A stretch of DNA of 64,000 nucleotides. Origin: CAZSAT01 sp964604675. GTDB lineage: Bacteria; Myxococcota_A; UBA796; CAJQPC01. The translations under genes and the position numbers were made by a program. The DNA lies in the NCBI GenBank assembly GCA_964604675.1, contig CAZSAT010000014.1, forward strand, positions 20,739 to 84,738, written 5' to 3'. Positions 16,043 through 25,940 of this stretch are shown piece by piece. Position 1 is the stretch's first letter, and each line of letters starts with the position of its first letter. The notes under the pieces were generated by a model, which saw nothing but the letters and a program-made list of their open reading frames with translations, did not search any database and had not been told where the DNA came from.

Positions 16043-16046
<4 letters not shown>
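15860..16046. repeat. 187-bp element bounded by 22-bp imperfect inverted repeats, with internal hairpins
   Basis: Left arm 15860-15881 and right arm 16025-16046 match in inverted orientation at 19 of 22 bases; the inner 11 (ATCAGGTAATC) are identical. Between them lie three more perfect hairpins: GGGCCCGC/GCGGGCCC (15922-15940), GTGCC/GGCAC (15959-15971) and GCCGGCC/GGCCGGC (15988-16003). The right arm includes the stop codon (16043-16045) of the acyl-CoA carboxylase gene, so the element is at the end of that gene and before the rpsP promoter. No ORF of its own is evident. It could be a mobile inverted-repeat element (MITE-like) or a structured terminator/leader RNA. No clear target duplication is visible. 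Confidence 0.75.
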
Positions 16047-17593
<1,547 letters not shown>

Positions 17594-17657
17594 GATGGCC
17601 TCCAGACTACGGCGAGCGCCGGGCCGCCCTCCTTAGCACGGCCGCCCACGACGGCGC

Positions 17658-17686
17658 TTGTGTGGCCCAAAGAGCACCGTTAGCCT
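17658..17686 (+). promoter_or_regulatory. Candidate promoter for the beta-helix lipoprotein gene
   Basis: TTGTGT (17658-17663), 17-base spacer, TAGCCT (17681-17686). It faces right in the 119-bp gap between the divergent carboxylase and beta-helix genes. Predicted start is about 17693, giving a leader of about 20 bases. Confidence 0.45.
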
Positions 17687-17712
17687 GGGCCCAACCCACG
17701 CCCGAGACGTCC

Positions 17713-20487
17713 ATGAGCGCCGCGCTCCTCCCGCTTCTGATGTTGGCCTGCAAGGACGGCGGGAGCGACACCTCCGACCCATCGGTCGACGACACCGACA
17801 CGCCCTCGGCCGATGGCTGCTTCGTGGTCGACGACACGGCGGGCTTCGACGACCTGCAATCAGCGCTCGACTGGTCCAGTGAAGGGAGCACGATCACGCT
17901 CTGCGCGGGCGAGATCACCGGCTCGCTCGTCGTCAACACCCCTCTCTCGCTCGTTGGAGCCGGTGCAGACGAGGTGCGCTGGACGGGCGACACCAACCAG
18001 GCCGTGCTGAAGGTCAGCGGCGTCGAGGGGGTGACCATCTCCGGCCTCACGCTGTCGTCGGACCGACTGGGCGTGCAGATCGAGAACGCCGCCGACGTGA
18101 CCCTGTCCGACCTCACCTTCGAGGACGGCATGGCCAGCTCCGCCATCCGCAGCACGGACAGCGAGAACGTGTCGATCGACACCGTGACGATCCGCGGCGC
18201 GGGCGGCGGCATCGAGATCGTGAGCGGCTCGGCCACCATCTCGTCGAGCACGATCACCGACACGCTGGGCTTCGGAATCCTGGCCGACAGCGGCGCGGTG
18301 GTCACCGCCAGCGAGAACACCATCGCGGGCATCGACTACACCGAGCTCGTCGACGACTCGCTCGCCGACGGCTTCGACATCATGGCGCGTGAAGGCGCGT
18401 CGTTGACCACCTTCGAGAACAGCCTGACCCCCACCTACGTGGGCGTGTGGGGCCCGGAAGCCGACGTGGCGCTCGAAGGGGACACCATCGTCGGTGGTTT
18501 CTACGGTGTGTTCGCCTACCTCGGGGCCTTCTCCACCAACAGCGTGACCATCGACGGCCCCCAGTACGTCGGCATCTTCGTGCAGACCCAGGACCCGGTG
18601 TCGGTGGTCGACACGGTGGTCACCATGCCCGGCGAGGATGGGGAAGAGAGCTCCTTCGGGGTCGAGATCGACGCCGACGAGGTCACGCTCGATGGGCTGA
18701 CGGTGTCCGGCAGCAACTACCTGGGGCTCTACCTCGGTCCCTTCAACGACGAGGTATCGATCTCCGCGACCGACGTGACGGTCACCGACGCGGGCTGCAT
18801 CGGCATCATCGGCGCGTACCTCGACGGCAGCTTCGAGAACCTCGTGCTCGACGGGCACCGAAACTACCAGGGGGCCAGCTGCCTCGCGGCCCTCGGCTAC
18901 GACACCGACTCCGACGGCATCGACGACACCGCCTTCCAGTTCGGCATGGAGTTCGACTACTCCGACATCACGTGGACCGGCGGCGGCGTGACCAGCACCG
19001 ATGGCTACGGGCTGGTGGCCTACCAATCGACCGTGGCGATCTCGGAGGCCAGCTTCGACAACGCCGTGCCCTTCTTGGAGGGCCTCTCGGGCGTGCAGAT
19101 CTTCAACCAGTACAGCGACCTGAGCATCGAGAACACCAGCTTCTCCAACAACCGCTACTCGCTCTACAACTACAGCGGTGACCTGGACGTAAGCGGCTCC
19201 ACCTTCACCGAGAACCACGTCAGCTACGTCGCGACCGACGGCAGCTACGCGCTCGCCGACTACTCCCAGGACCTCTACTCCTCCACCACGGGCACGGTGA
19301 ACGTCACCGACAACGCCTTCTCCGACGGCTCCTACGGTCTCAACCTCTACGGGGGCACGGGCACCGTCCGCGGCAACACCTGGACCGGCTACAACCAGCG
19401 GCTGATCAGCGTGGCGAGCAGCGGCGCCTACGGGGTGGTCGACAACACGATCAGCGACAGCGGCGCCTACCTCGTGTACTGCAGCGGCGGCACCCTCCAG
19501 GGATCCGGGCTGACCATCGACGGCTCGGGCACCTACACCTACGCGTCCACCTACTACGACGCGAAGGGCAAGGAGAAGTACACCTCCGAGGGCACGAGCT
19601 ACGGCTACTCCGTCTACGCCTCGAGCTGTGACCTGGAGCTGGACGCCCTCACCGTCACCAACCCCACCTACTCGCCCGTCTTCGTGGCCAGCGGCACCAC
19701 CGAGCTCTCCAACGTCTCCATCACGCCAGCCGAGACGACCGCGACGTGGGGCAGCGCGGCGATCTACGCCTACGGGTCTGGGACCGACGAGTTCCACATC
19801 AGCGACGCCGTCATCGAGTCGCCGGACCTGAGCTACTACGGGCTCTACCTGTCCAGCTACAGCGACGTCACCATGGATCGCGTCACCGCAGCCGGTGGCA
19901 CCCACGCCGTGTACCTGTCGGCGCTCAGCGCCCCCTCGGTCACCGACCTCGAAGCGACCGGCGGGACCAGCACGGGGCTCTACGTCTCGAGCGTCTCCAA
20001 TGGGTCCTTCTCCGATGTGAGCGCGTCCGACAACACGGGGCGGGGCGTCTACGCCGTCAGCAGCACGGTCGACTTCGTCGGCGCGACGATGGACCGCAAC
20101 GGCACCGAGGGCTTCTACAGCTACCTCGGCACCCTCGACATCGACGGTGGCACCGCGTCGGACAACGGCGACCATGGCGTGAGCACGAGCGCGACCAACC
20201 TCGCCCTCACCGGCGTCGAGGTGGCTGGAAATGGCGGCTACGGCCTGAACCTCAACACGGGAGCCGCCGTGGCCATCGACGGCGTGACCGTGAGCGGCAG
20301 CGGAAGCGACGGCGTCTACGTGCAGACCAGCAGCCTCGACAGCGTCGACTCCTCCAGCAACGACAACGCCGGCTACGGCATGACCTGCAGCGACGCCACA
20401 CTGACCGGCACGCTCACCACCAGCGGGAACGGGTCGGGCGACACCAACGGCTGTGATGCCAGCGCTGGCGGTGACACCGGCATCTGA
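17713..20487 (+). CDS. Large parallel beta-helix surface lipoprotein
   Basis: 924 aa. The ATG at 17713 gives MSAALLPLLMLAC, a lipobox ending at Cys13, although the frame is open further upstream over the carboxylase gene. After a D/T/S-rich linker comes a long run of right-handed parallel beta-helix (PbH1-like) coils: short strand-turn repeats of the type GVTISGLTLSSDRLGVQIENAADVTLSD recur from about residue 70 to 900, rich in Gly, Ser, Thr, Asn and Asp. Such helices bind or cleave polysaccharides or act as adhesins. No pectate-lyase active site stands out. A low-complexity Asp/Gly/Thr end (SAGGDTGI) closes it. Strongly Asp-biased coding is notable. Confidence 0.82.
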   Translation: MSAALLPLLMLACKDGGSDTSDPSVDDTDTPSADGCFVVDDTAGFDDLQSALDWSSEGSTITLCAGEITGSLVVNTPLSLVGAGADEVRWTGDTNQAVLKVSGVEGVTISGLTLSSDRLGVQIENAADVTLSDLTFEDGMASSAIRSTDSENVSIDTVTIRGAGGGIEIVSGSATISSSTITDTLGFGILADSGAVVTASENTIAGIDYTELVDDSLADGFDIMAREGASLTTFENSLTPTYVGVWGPEADVALEGDTIVGGFYGVFAYLGAFSTNSVTIDGPQYVGIFVQTQDPVSVVDTVVTMPGEDGEESSFGVEIDADEVTLDGLTVSGSNYLGLYLGPFNDEVSISATDVTVTDAGCIGIIGAYLDGSFENLVLDGHRNYQGASCLAALGYDTDSDGIDDTAFQFGMEFDYSDITWTGGGVTSTDGYGLVAYQSTVAISEASFDNAVPFLEGLSGVQIFNQYSDLSIENTSFSNNRYSLYNYSGDLDVSGSTFTENHVSYVATDGSYALADYSQDLYSSTTGTVNVTDNAFSDGSYGLNLYGGTGTVRGNTWTGYNQRLISVASSGAYGVVDNTISDSGAYLVYCSGGTLQGSGLTIDGSGTYTYASTYYDAKGKEKYTSEGTSYGYSVYASSCDLELDALTVTNPTYSPVFVASGTTELSNVSITPAETTATWGSAAIYAYGSGTDEFHISDAVIESPDLSYYGLYLSSYSDVTMDRVTAAGGTHAVYLSALSAPSVTDLEATGGTSTGLYVSSVSNGSFSDVSASDNTGRGVYAVSSTVDFVGATMDRNGTEGFYSYLGTLDIDGGTASDNGDHGVSTSATNLALTGVEVAGNGGYGLNLNTGAAVAIDGVTVSGSGSDGVYVQTSSLDSVDSSSNDNAGYGMTCSDATLTGTLTTSGNGSGDTNGCDASAGGDTGI

Positions 20488-21513
20488 TCACCACGTGCCG
20501 GTCAGGATCTCCTGGCCTGCGCGGCGCACCGCGCCGGACACCGGCGTCGTCGAAGCCACCGCCACGCCGATCCAGCGCGGTTCACCGGCGTCCCTCACCT
20601 CGTAGCTGACCGCGGGCAGCTCTCCGTCGACGGCGATGACGTCGCCGGGCTCGGCGCGCAGGAGCACCAGCTCCCCGTCCCGACGTGCCGAAGCCCCCTC
20701 CAGGCCCGCGAAGAGCTGGCTGGGCACTGCGAAGGGGTCGCCGACGAGGTGCACAGGGGCAGCCACGTGGTCCGGGGGTGCGAGGAAGCGCCAGTCCACG
20801 GGGCCGACGGTCGCCTCGAGATCACCGGCCGACAGGGTCCACGGGCCGGACGTCCCCTCCCCCGCGTCGAGCACTCGGAACTCGATCAGGAGCCGCCGTG
20901 CCTGCCGCCCCTCGTGGCGGACCAGGTCCTCGACGGTGCGGCGATGCGCCACCGGGGCGGAGAACGGCTCGGTGGCCTGGACGGACACGACCCGGCCCTC
21001 GGGTTCGAGCGCCTCGAACGTCAAGGTCCACTCGGAGCCCACGAACCACGCGTCCTCGGGGGCCTCGACGGTGGCCGGCAACGCGCGACGGGGCACCAGG
21101 TCGCGGAAGCGCGGGTCGGCCCGGAGCGCATCGAGGTCCGGATCGGCAGCGATCACCAGGAGGTCGAGGTCGCCGCCCAGGGCCACGGAGAGATCGGCGG
21201 CCGCCAGCTCGAGCTCCCCTGCGCGCGCCCGCCAGCAAGCGCGGTTGTAGTGCGCGATGTGCCACTCGCCACGCACGTCCAGCGCCCGAGTCGCCGCTTC
21301 GATGGCGCCCTGCAGATCGCCCTGCGCGGCGAGCGCCCGTCCCAGCCAGAGCTCCAGCTCCGCCGCGTCGTGGTGCACGGCGAGTGCCGCCTCGAAGGCG
21401 GCGGACGCCGAGGCCGCGTCCCCGGCCTCGAGGGCCGACTTGCCTTCCGAGAAGTGCTCGAGCGCGGTCTTGATCGGGTGGTCGGGCGTGCACGCCAGCC
21501 ACAGCGCGATCAC
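20488..21513 (-). CDS. Tetratricopeptide-repeat lipoprotein
   Basis: 341 aa from a GTG at 21513 that overlaps the pgeF stop (GTGA). VIALWLAC would be a very short lipobox signal, with Cys8. TPR-like helices fill about residues 20-130 (ALEAGDAASASAAFEAALAVHHDAAELELWLGRALAAQGDLQGAIEAA). The second half is beta-rich (LTFEALEPEGRVVSV, VGDPFAVPSQLF) and not recognised. Coupling with pgeF suggests co-translation, but no functional link is clear. The start lies inside a longer open frame (to 21753), and the extra part overlaps pgeF, so it is rejected. The stop abuts the convergent beta-helix gene stop (TGATCA). Confidence 0.7.
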   Translation of the reverse strand: MIALWLACTPDHPIKTALEHFSEGKSALEAGDAASASAAFEAALAVHHDAAELELWLGRALAAQGDLQGAIEAATRALDVRGEWHIAHYNRACWRARAGELELAAADLSVALGGDLDLLVIAADPDLDALRADPRFRDLVPRRALPATVEAPEDAWFVGSEWTLTFEALEPEGRVVSVQATEPFSAPVAHRRTVEDLVRHEGRQARRLLIEFRVLDAGEGTSGPWTLSAGDLEATVGPVDWRFLAPPDHVAAPVHLVGDPFAVPSQLFAGLEGASARRDGELVLLRAEPGDVIAVDGELPAVSYEVRDAGEPRWIGVAVASTTPVSGAVRRAGQEILTGTW

Positions 21514-22262
21514 GTGCGTCCCACGAAGCCCGCGAGCCGCCCGCAGGTGGGGTCGCGGCGGTGCGAGAAGCTGTCCGGGTCGCAGCGGGTGCAACCACCC
21601 ACCTCGTCGATCGCTCCGACACCTGAGCGGCGGAGGTGCACCGCGTTGGCGCGACGCAGGTCCACGTGCTCGCGTGCCCGGCTGGCGTCGACCGCCTCCG
21701 GTGCGCGCTCGGCCACCCGCGAGGCCACCTCGGATCCAACCTCGTAGCAACACACGCCGATGGCGGGACCGATGGCGGCGGTCACCTGCTCGGGTCGCGT
21801 GCCGGTGACCTCACACAGCACGGCCACGGCCCGCTCGACGATGCCCGCCACGGTGCCACGCCAGCCCGCGTGCACCGCCGCCACCCCGCCCGGCGCGACG
21901 AGCAGCACCGGAACACAGTCCGCCACCCTCACGGCGACGATCAGGCCGGGGGTCGTGGTGACCAGGGCGTCGGCCTCGCCGACCACGTCCAGCGGTCCGG
22001 CCCCCTCTCCGACCACCAGGACCCGGTCGCCGTGCACCTGGTGGGCGAGGGCGAGGTCCGCCTCCCCCACCACCCGGCGCCAGTTCTCGACGAGGGCTTC
22101 TTCGCGCTCCCCCGGCCGGCGGGCCAGGTTCAGGCTCGCCAGCCCCCCGGTGCTCACGCCGCCCCGCCGGGTCGTGAAGCCATGCACGAGGCCAGGCCTG
22201 GAAGACAGTCGAGCGGAGGTCGAGAGCTGCAGCACGCCGCCACCTTGCCACCGAGCAGGCAT
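21510..22262 (-). CDS. pgeF: Polyphenol oxidase/purine nucleoside phosphorylase family protein (YfiH/PgeF)
   Basis: 250 aa from ATG at 22262 (a TTG at 22271 is also in frame). The DUF152/YfiH family has a Cys-His metal site: ADCVPVLL, AAVHAGWRGTVAGIV and SHRRDPTCGR carry the family Cys, His and His. The N-terminal VHGFTTRRGGVSTGGLASLNL is typical. Members act as purine nucleoside hydrolase/phosphorylase or muropeptide-editing enzymes. The short gap to the divergent kelch-like gene (50 bp) contains a strong promoter facing right. The stop overlaps the GTG of the TPR lipoprotein. Confidence 0.9.
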   Translation of the reverse strand: MPARWQGGGVLQLSTSARLSSRPGLVHGFTTRRGGVSTGGLASLNLARRPGEREEALVENWRRVVGEADLALAHQVHGDRVLVVGEGAGPLDVVGEADALVTTTPGLIVAVRVADCVPVLLVAPGGVAAVHAGWRGTVAGIVERAVAVLCEVTGTRPEQVTAAIGPAIGVCCYEVGSEVASRVAERAPEAVDASRAREHVDLRRANAVHLRRSGVGAIDEVGGCTRCDPDSFSHRRDPTCGRLAGFVGRT

Positions 22263-22275
22263 CGGGTCCAATGGG

Positions 22276-22305
22276 TTGACAGTCCTTTGGAGACAGCCGT
22301 AGGTT
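22276..22305 (+). promoter_or_regulatory. Strong promoter with apparently leaderless start
   Basis: TTGACA (22276-22281), 18-base spacer, TAGGTT (22300-22305). The GTG start codon at 22313 is seven bases after the -10, where transcription is expected to begin (about 22312). This is the best consensus -35 in the plus orientation here, and no Shine-Dalgarno precedes the GTG. Confidence 0.7.
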
Positions 22306-22312
22306 CGTCGCC

Positions 22313-23845
22313 GTGAGCCTCTGGACCCTCCTCGCCTGCACGTCCTTCGACCTGACCCTGGTCCCGGTCACCGTGGACAACCAGGATCCCTTCGGCGACG
22401 CCGACGCGGTGGTCTTCGAGGTCGAACACGCCGACGGGACGACGACCAGCCTCGACGGCGGCGCGTCGGGCACGCTGGAGCTCTCCGGACTGCCGTCGCT
22501 CGAAGGCAGCACGATCGCGGTCCGCGTGACCTCCGGCGGTGAGACCACGGCCTTCGGGCGCACGCCGGCGCTCACCATCACCGGCGGGGGTCAGCAGACG
22601 CACTACGTGCTGGTCTCCGAAGTGGACAGCTTCGCCTGGCTGGAAGACGCGGCCGCGGAACACGCGCTGGCCGAGGCGGTCGCGGTGGGCGACGGGCGCT
22701 TCCTGGTCATCGGCGGCGTGCTCGCCAAGAAGAGCCAGACCAACTGGGTGTTCGAGCCCGACACGGCCAGCGATGCCGTGCTGGTCTTCGACGTCGACGC
22801 CACCGGCGGCACGGTGGCCTTCGCGAGCTACCCCGGCCTGCTCCCGGGCCCGCGCGTCGAACACTCCGCCACCCTGATGGAAGACGGCACCGTGCTCGTG
22901 GCGGGGGGAGCCACGGGCTACGCCGCCGCAGGGACCGAGACCGACTCCGCCGTGGTCATCGACCCGTGGGCGGCCGCCGGCCCGGAGGTCGTGTCCACGG
23001 TGACGATGAACCGGGTGCGAGCCGGTCACAACGCGGCGCTGAACAGCGACGGCAAGGTCGTGCTCTTCGGCGGCACCGAGCGCACCGACACGGGCAGCGG
23101 CTACTCGCTCTCCTCGATCGGACGGGTGGAGGTCTACGATCCGGAGACCGGTGCCTTCGAAGACTCCGACAGCCTCGGCTCCGACCTCGGCATCACGACC
23201 TACGCCGAGGCGGTGGCCCTCGGGGAGCATGGCGCGCTGTGGTGCGGCGGCTTCGACGCCGACGGTGCGAACTACACCGCCCTGGACCAGTGCTACCTGA
23301 TGTCGCCGGACTCGAGCGAGGTCAAGAAGCTCGACGAAGACCCGCTCCCCACGGGCCTCATCCACTACCAGCTCACCTCGCTCGGCGACGGTCGAGCCCT
23401 GGCCACAGGGGGTCTCGACGTGGACGGCGAGTCGCAGGAGGTGGCGGGCGAGGCCGTGAAGAGCGCCTGGATCTTCGATCCCGAGGGGTCGCCCGGCTCA
23501 CGCTGGTCGGCCGCCGGCAACATGATCCTGGCGCGCCAGAAGCACAGCGCCGTGGCGCTCCCCGGGGGCGACGTGCTCGTGGTGGGCGGCTCGGCCACCG
23601 GGTACCTGGTCGCCGGCGACGACGACGACCCCCTCGCCTGCGCAGAGGTGTTCAGCTACTCGAACGAGAGCTTCTCGGTCGTCGAAGCCTGCGGCGAGAG
23701 CGACGACTACAACGTGCTCCCCGGTCGCACCCAGCTCCCAGCGGTGGCGTACGACCCGCTCTACGGAAGCCTGGTCTTCGGAGGCCTGAACGACGACGGT
23801 GCCTCGGACGTGGCCGCGCTCTACGTCGCATCGCCCGAGGAATAG
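22313..23845 (+). CDS. Kelch-like beta-propeller lipoprotein
   Basis: 510 aa from GTG. No earlier start is in frame. MSLWTLLAC places a lipobox Cys at residue 9, a very short signal with no basic residue. A beta domain (about 20-100) is followed by kelch-type blades: repeats contain VAVGDGRFLVIGG, SATLMEDGTVLVAGG, ALNSDGKVVLFGG, EHGALWCGGF and LPGGDVLVVGG, each a GG-ended strand. Five or six blades are visible, so a propeller for protein or glycan binding at the cell surface is likely. It is divergent from pgeF, with a leaderless-type promoter upstream. It ends 13 bases before a convergent HAD gene. Confidence 0.82.
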   Translation: MSLWTLLACTSFDLTLVPVTVDNQDPFGDADAVVFEVEHADGTTTSLDGGASGTLELSGLPSLEGSTIAVRVTSGGETTAFGRTPALTITGGGQQTHYVLVSEVDSFAWLEDAAAEHALAEAVAVGDGRFLVIGGVLAKKSQTNWVFEPDTASDAVLVFDVDATGGTVAFASYPGLLPGPRVEHSATLMEDGTVLVAGGATGYAAAGTETDSAVVIDPWAAAGPEVVSTVTMNRVRAGHNAALNSDGKVVLFGGTERTDTGSGYSLSSIGRVEVYDPETGAFEDSDSLGSDLGITTYAEAVALGEHGALWCGGFDADGANYTALDQCYLMSPDSSEVKKLDEDPLPTGLIHYQLTSLGDGRALATGGLDVDGESQEVAGEAVKSAWIFDPEGSPGSRWSAAGNMILARQKHSAVALPGGDVLVVGGSATGYLVAGDDDDPLACAEVFSYSNESFSVVEACGESDDYNVLPGRTQLPAVAYDPLYGSLVFGGLNDDGASDVAALYVASPEE

Positions 23846-23858
23846 GGTCCCGACCCCT

Positions 23859-24518
23859 TCACAGCAGTGCGAGCAGGGCCTCTCGCCCGGCGTGCAGATC
23901 GTCCAGCAACAGGTCCGGGCCGGTGACCTCGAGCGTGGTCCGGCTCGACCATCCGGTGCACACTGCGACGGCCACGGCGCCCCCGGCGCGCGCGCAGGCG
24001 ACGTCCGCCGGTGTGTCTCCGATCACCACCACCCGATCCGGCTCGATGCCCGCCGCGCGCGCACGCTCCCGCGCGACGGGGACCAGATCGTTGCGGCGAG
24101 GGCTGTCGTCGCCGAAGGCCCCGAAGGCGAACTGTTGGAAGAAGGTGCCCAGCTTGAGCTCGGCGCCTTGGCGCCAGTTGCCGGTGAGCAGGGCGTTCTG
24201 GGCACGCTCCGAGGTGGCCAGCACGGTCTGGGCGGCGCCGGGGCACCACTGCACACGCTCCGGTTCGGCGGCGAGCCCACGCTCGAGCTCGCGCAGGTAC
24301 CGGCGCTTCAGCGCCGCCCGCTCGGGCGCGCCGCAGGAGAGCCCCGCGTGCTCGAACGCGTCCTGCACGATCGACTGATCGGTGGCGCCGCCGAAGTTCA
24401 CGGCGTCGAAGGCCCGTTCGACCCCATGGAGCGCCACGAACGCACGGTGCAAGGCCTCCCGACCGGCCCCCTGGGTGTTGAGCAGCGTGCCGTCGATGTC
24501 GTAGAGCACCAAGGTCAT
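23859..24518 (-). CDS. HAD-superfamily hydrolase, phosphoglycolate-phosphatase-like
   Basis: 219 aa. Motif I VLYDIDGTLLNT carries catalytic D7 and D9, motif II TGN is near the middle, and motif III/IV VVVIGDTPADVACARAGG carries the acidic metal ligands. The cap (FDAVNFGGATDQSIVQDAFEHAG) is a C1-type helical cap, as in phosphoglycolate phosphatases. Substrate is unknown. The ATG overlaps the nadD stop (ATGA), so expression is coupled. The gene is the second of a minus-strand pair and ends 13 bases from the convergent kelch-like gene. Confidence 0.9.
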   Translation of the reverse strand: MTLVLYDIDGTLLNTQGAGREALHRAFVALHGVERAFDAVNFGGATDQSIVQDAFEHAGLSCGAPERAALKRRYLRELERGLAAEPERVQWCPGAAQTVLATSERAQNALLTGNWRQGAELKLGTFFQQFAFGAFGDDSPRRNDLVPVARERARAAGIEPDRVVVIGDTPADVACARAGGAVAVAVCTGWSSRTTLEVTGPDLLLDDLHAGREALLALL

Positions 24519-25051
24519 CGGTACACCCCGTCCAGCAGATCGAGCACCACCCCCGGGACGAGGTGCGCGACGCTCTCCCCCGCTCTCAGGGCGCGCCGCA
24601 CCTCGGTCGACGACACCGGCGGAAACGAGGGCGCGCCGGGCACCTCTTCGTAGCCCACACGTCCGACCACCACGGGAACAAAGCGCTCCTCGATGAGATC
24701 CCAGCGGTGCCACGCGTCGGTCTGCTCGAGCACGTCGGATCCGATGACGAGGCGGAAGCTGTGCTCCGGGTGCGCCCGCGCGAGTGCCTCGAGGGTGTGG
24801 ATGGTGTAGCTGGGCCGCTCGAGCCGCTCCTCCACCCGGTCCACACGCACGTGGGGACCGAGGCTTCGAGCCATCGCCTCGCACAGCGCGACCCGGGTGT
24901 CGAAGGGCGCGAGGTCCTTCTCGAAGGCGTGTTGGTAGGTGGGCACCAGCCAGACCTCGTCCACGCGACGGGTCCAACCGAGCCAGGCCGCGACCATCGC
25001 GTGCCCCACATGGGGCGGGTCGAAGCTCCCACCGTAGACAGCGACGCGCAT
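24515..25051 (-). CDS. nadD: Nicotinate-nucleotide adenylyltransferase
   Basis: 178 aa. NadD joins NaMN and ATP to give deamido-NAD in NAD synthesis. MRVAVYGGSFDPPHVGH contains the HxGH-type nucleotidyl-transfer motif; LVIGSDVLEQ and the VSSTEVRRAL end match the ISSTxxR motif that binds the adenylate. Its ATG has a GGAGG ribosome site three bases upstream. It sits back-to-back with murI and is coupled to a HAD phosphatase. The usual neighbour rsfS is not present. Confidence 0.95.
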   Translation of the reverse strand: MRVAVYGGSFDPPHVGHAMVAAWLGWTRRVDEVWLVPTYQHAFEKDLAPFDTRVALCEAMARSLGPHVRVDRVEERLERPSYTIHTLEALARAHPEHSFRLVIGSDVLEQTDAWHRWDLIEERFVPVVVGRVGYEEVPGAPSFPPVSSTEVRRALRAGESVAHLVPGVVLDLLDGVYR

Positions 25052-25112
25052 GGGCCTCCGGGAGACGCCCTAACCGGTGCGGGATACCCTCTGGCGTCGA
25101 GGTAGGAGCCCT

Positions 25113-25940
25113 TTGCACGACCTGCGCCCCATCGGTGTGTTCGACTCGGGCGTGGGCGGCCTCACCGTGCTGGCCGCGCTCCGCCGCGCGCTCCCGGCGG
25201 AAGACCTGCTCTACCTCGGGGACACGGCGCGCGTACCGTACGGCACCCGCTCGGCCACCACGGTGGAGCGCTACGCCCTGAGGGTCGCGTCCCACCTCTA
25301 CGAAGACGGCATCAAGGCGCTCGTGGTGGCCTGCAACACCGCCACCACCCACGCTCTGCCCGCCCTCACGGCCGCTGGGCGTCGCGCCGGTGTCCCCGTG
25401 CTGGGGGTCATCGAGCCAGGCGTCGCGGAAGCGCTGAGGCGCACCCGTTCCGGTCGTGTGGCCGTGCTGGGCACTGAAGGAACCATCCGCGGCGGCCGCT
25501 ACCAGGCGCTGCTGGCACCCCACGTGCGCGAGGTCCAAGCGCGCGCTTGCGGACTCTTCGTGGGCCTCGCGGAAGAAGGCTGGACCGACGGCGAGGTCGC
25601 GCGGCTCGTCGCCGAGCGGTACCTCGCGCCCCTCCGCGATGGGCCCGACACGGTCATCCTCGGCTGCACCCACTACCCGCTCTTGCGCGGCGTGATCGAA
25701 GCGGCGCTTCCGGGAGTCGCCATCGTCGACTCGGCCGAGAGCACCGCCGTCGCCACGCGCGAACGCCTGGCCGAAGCGGGCCTGCTGCGCCAGGCCGGAA
25801 CCGGCCGGAGCCGCTTCCTGGTCACCGACAACGTGGAGCGGTTCCAGCACGCCGGGCGCCGGTTCCTCGGGGTCGTTCCGAAGCCGGTCGCCCTCGTGGA
25901 CCTCGACACACCCACTGGCGTGTTCGGGGGTGCCGCCTGA
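25113..25940 (+). CDS. murI: Glutamate racemase
   Basis: 275 aa from TTG at 25113, with AGGAG four to five bases upstream; an earlier GTG at 25077 adds twelve residues without homology. MurI makes D-glutamate for peptidoglycan. The catalytic cysteines are in VVACNTATTHAL and LGCTHYPLL; the N-terminal PIGVFDSGVGGLTVL and the DTARVPYG stretch bind the substrate. The gene begins the envelope operon murI-ftsE-ftsX-envC-ctp-yibQ: its TGA overlaps the ftsE start. Confidence 0.95.
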   Translation: MHDLRPIGVFDSGVGGLTVLAALRRALPAEDLLYLGDTARVPYGTRSATTVERYALRVASHLYEDGIKALVVACNTATTHALPALTAAGRRAGVPVLGVIEPGVAEALRRTRSGRVAVLGTEGTIRGGRYQALLAPHVREVQARACGLFVGLAEEGWTDGEVARLVAERYLAPLRDGPDTVILGCTHYPLLRGVIEAALPGVAIVDSAESTAVATRERLAEAGLLRQAGTGRSRFLVTDNVERFQHAGRRFLGVVPKPVALVDLDTPTGVFGGAA

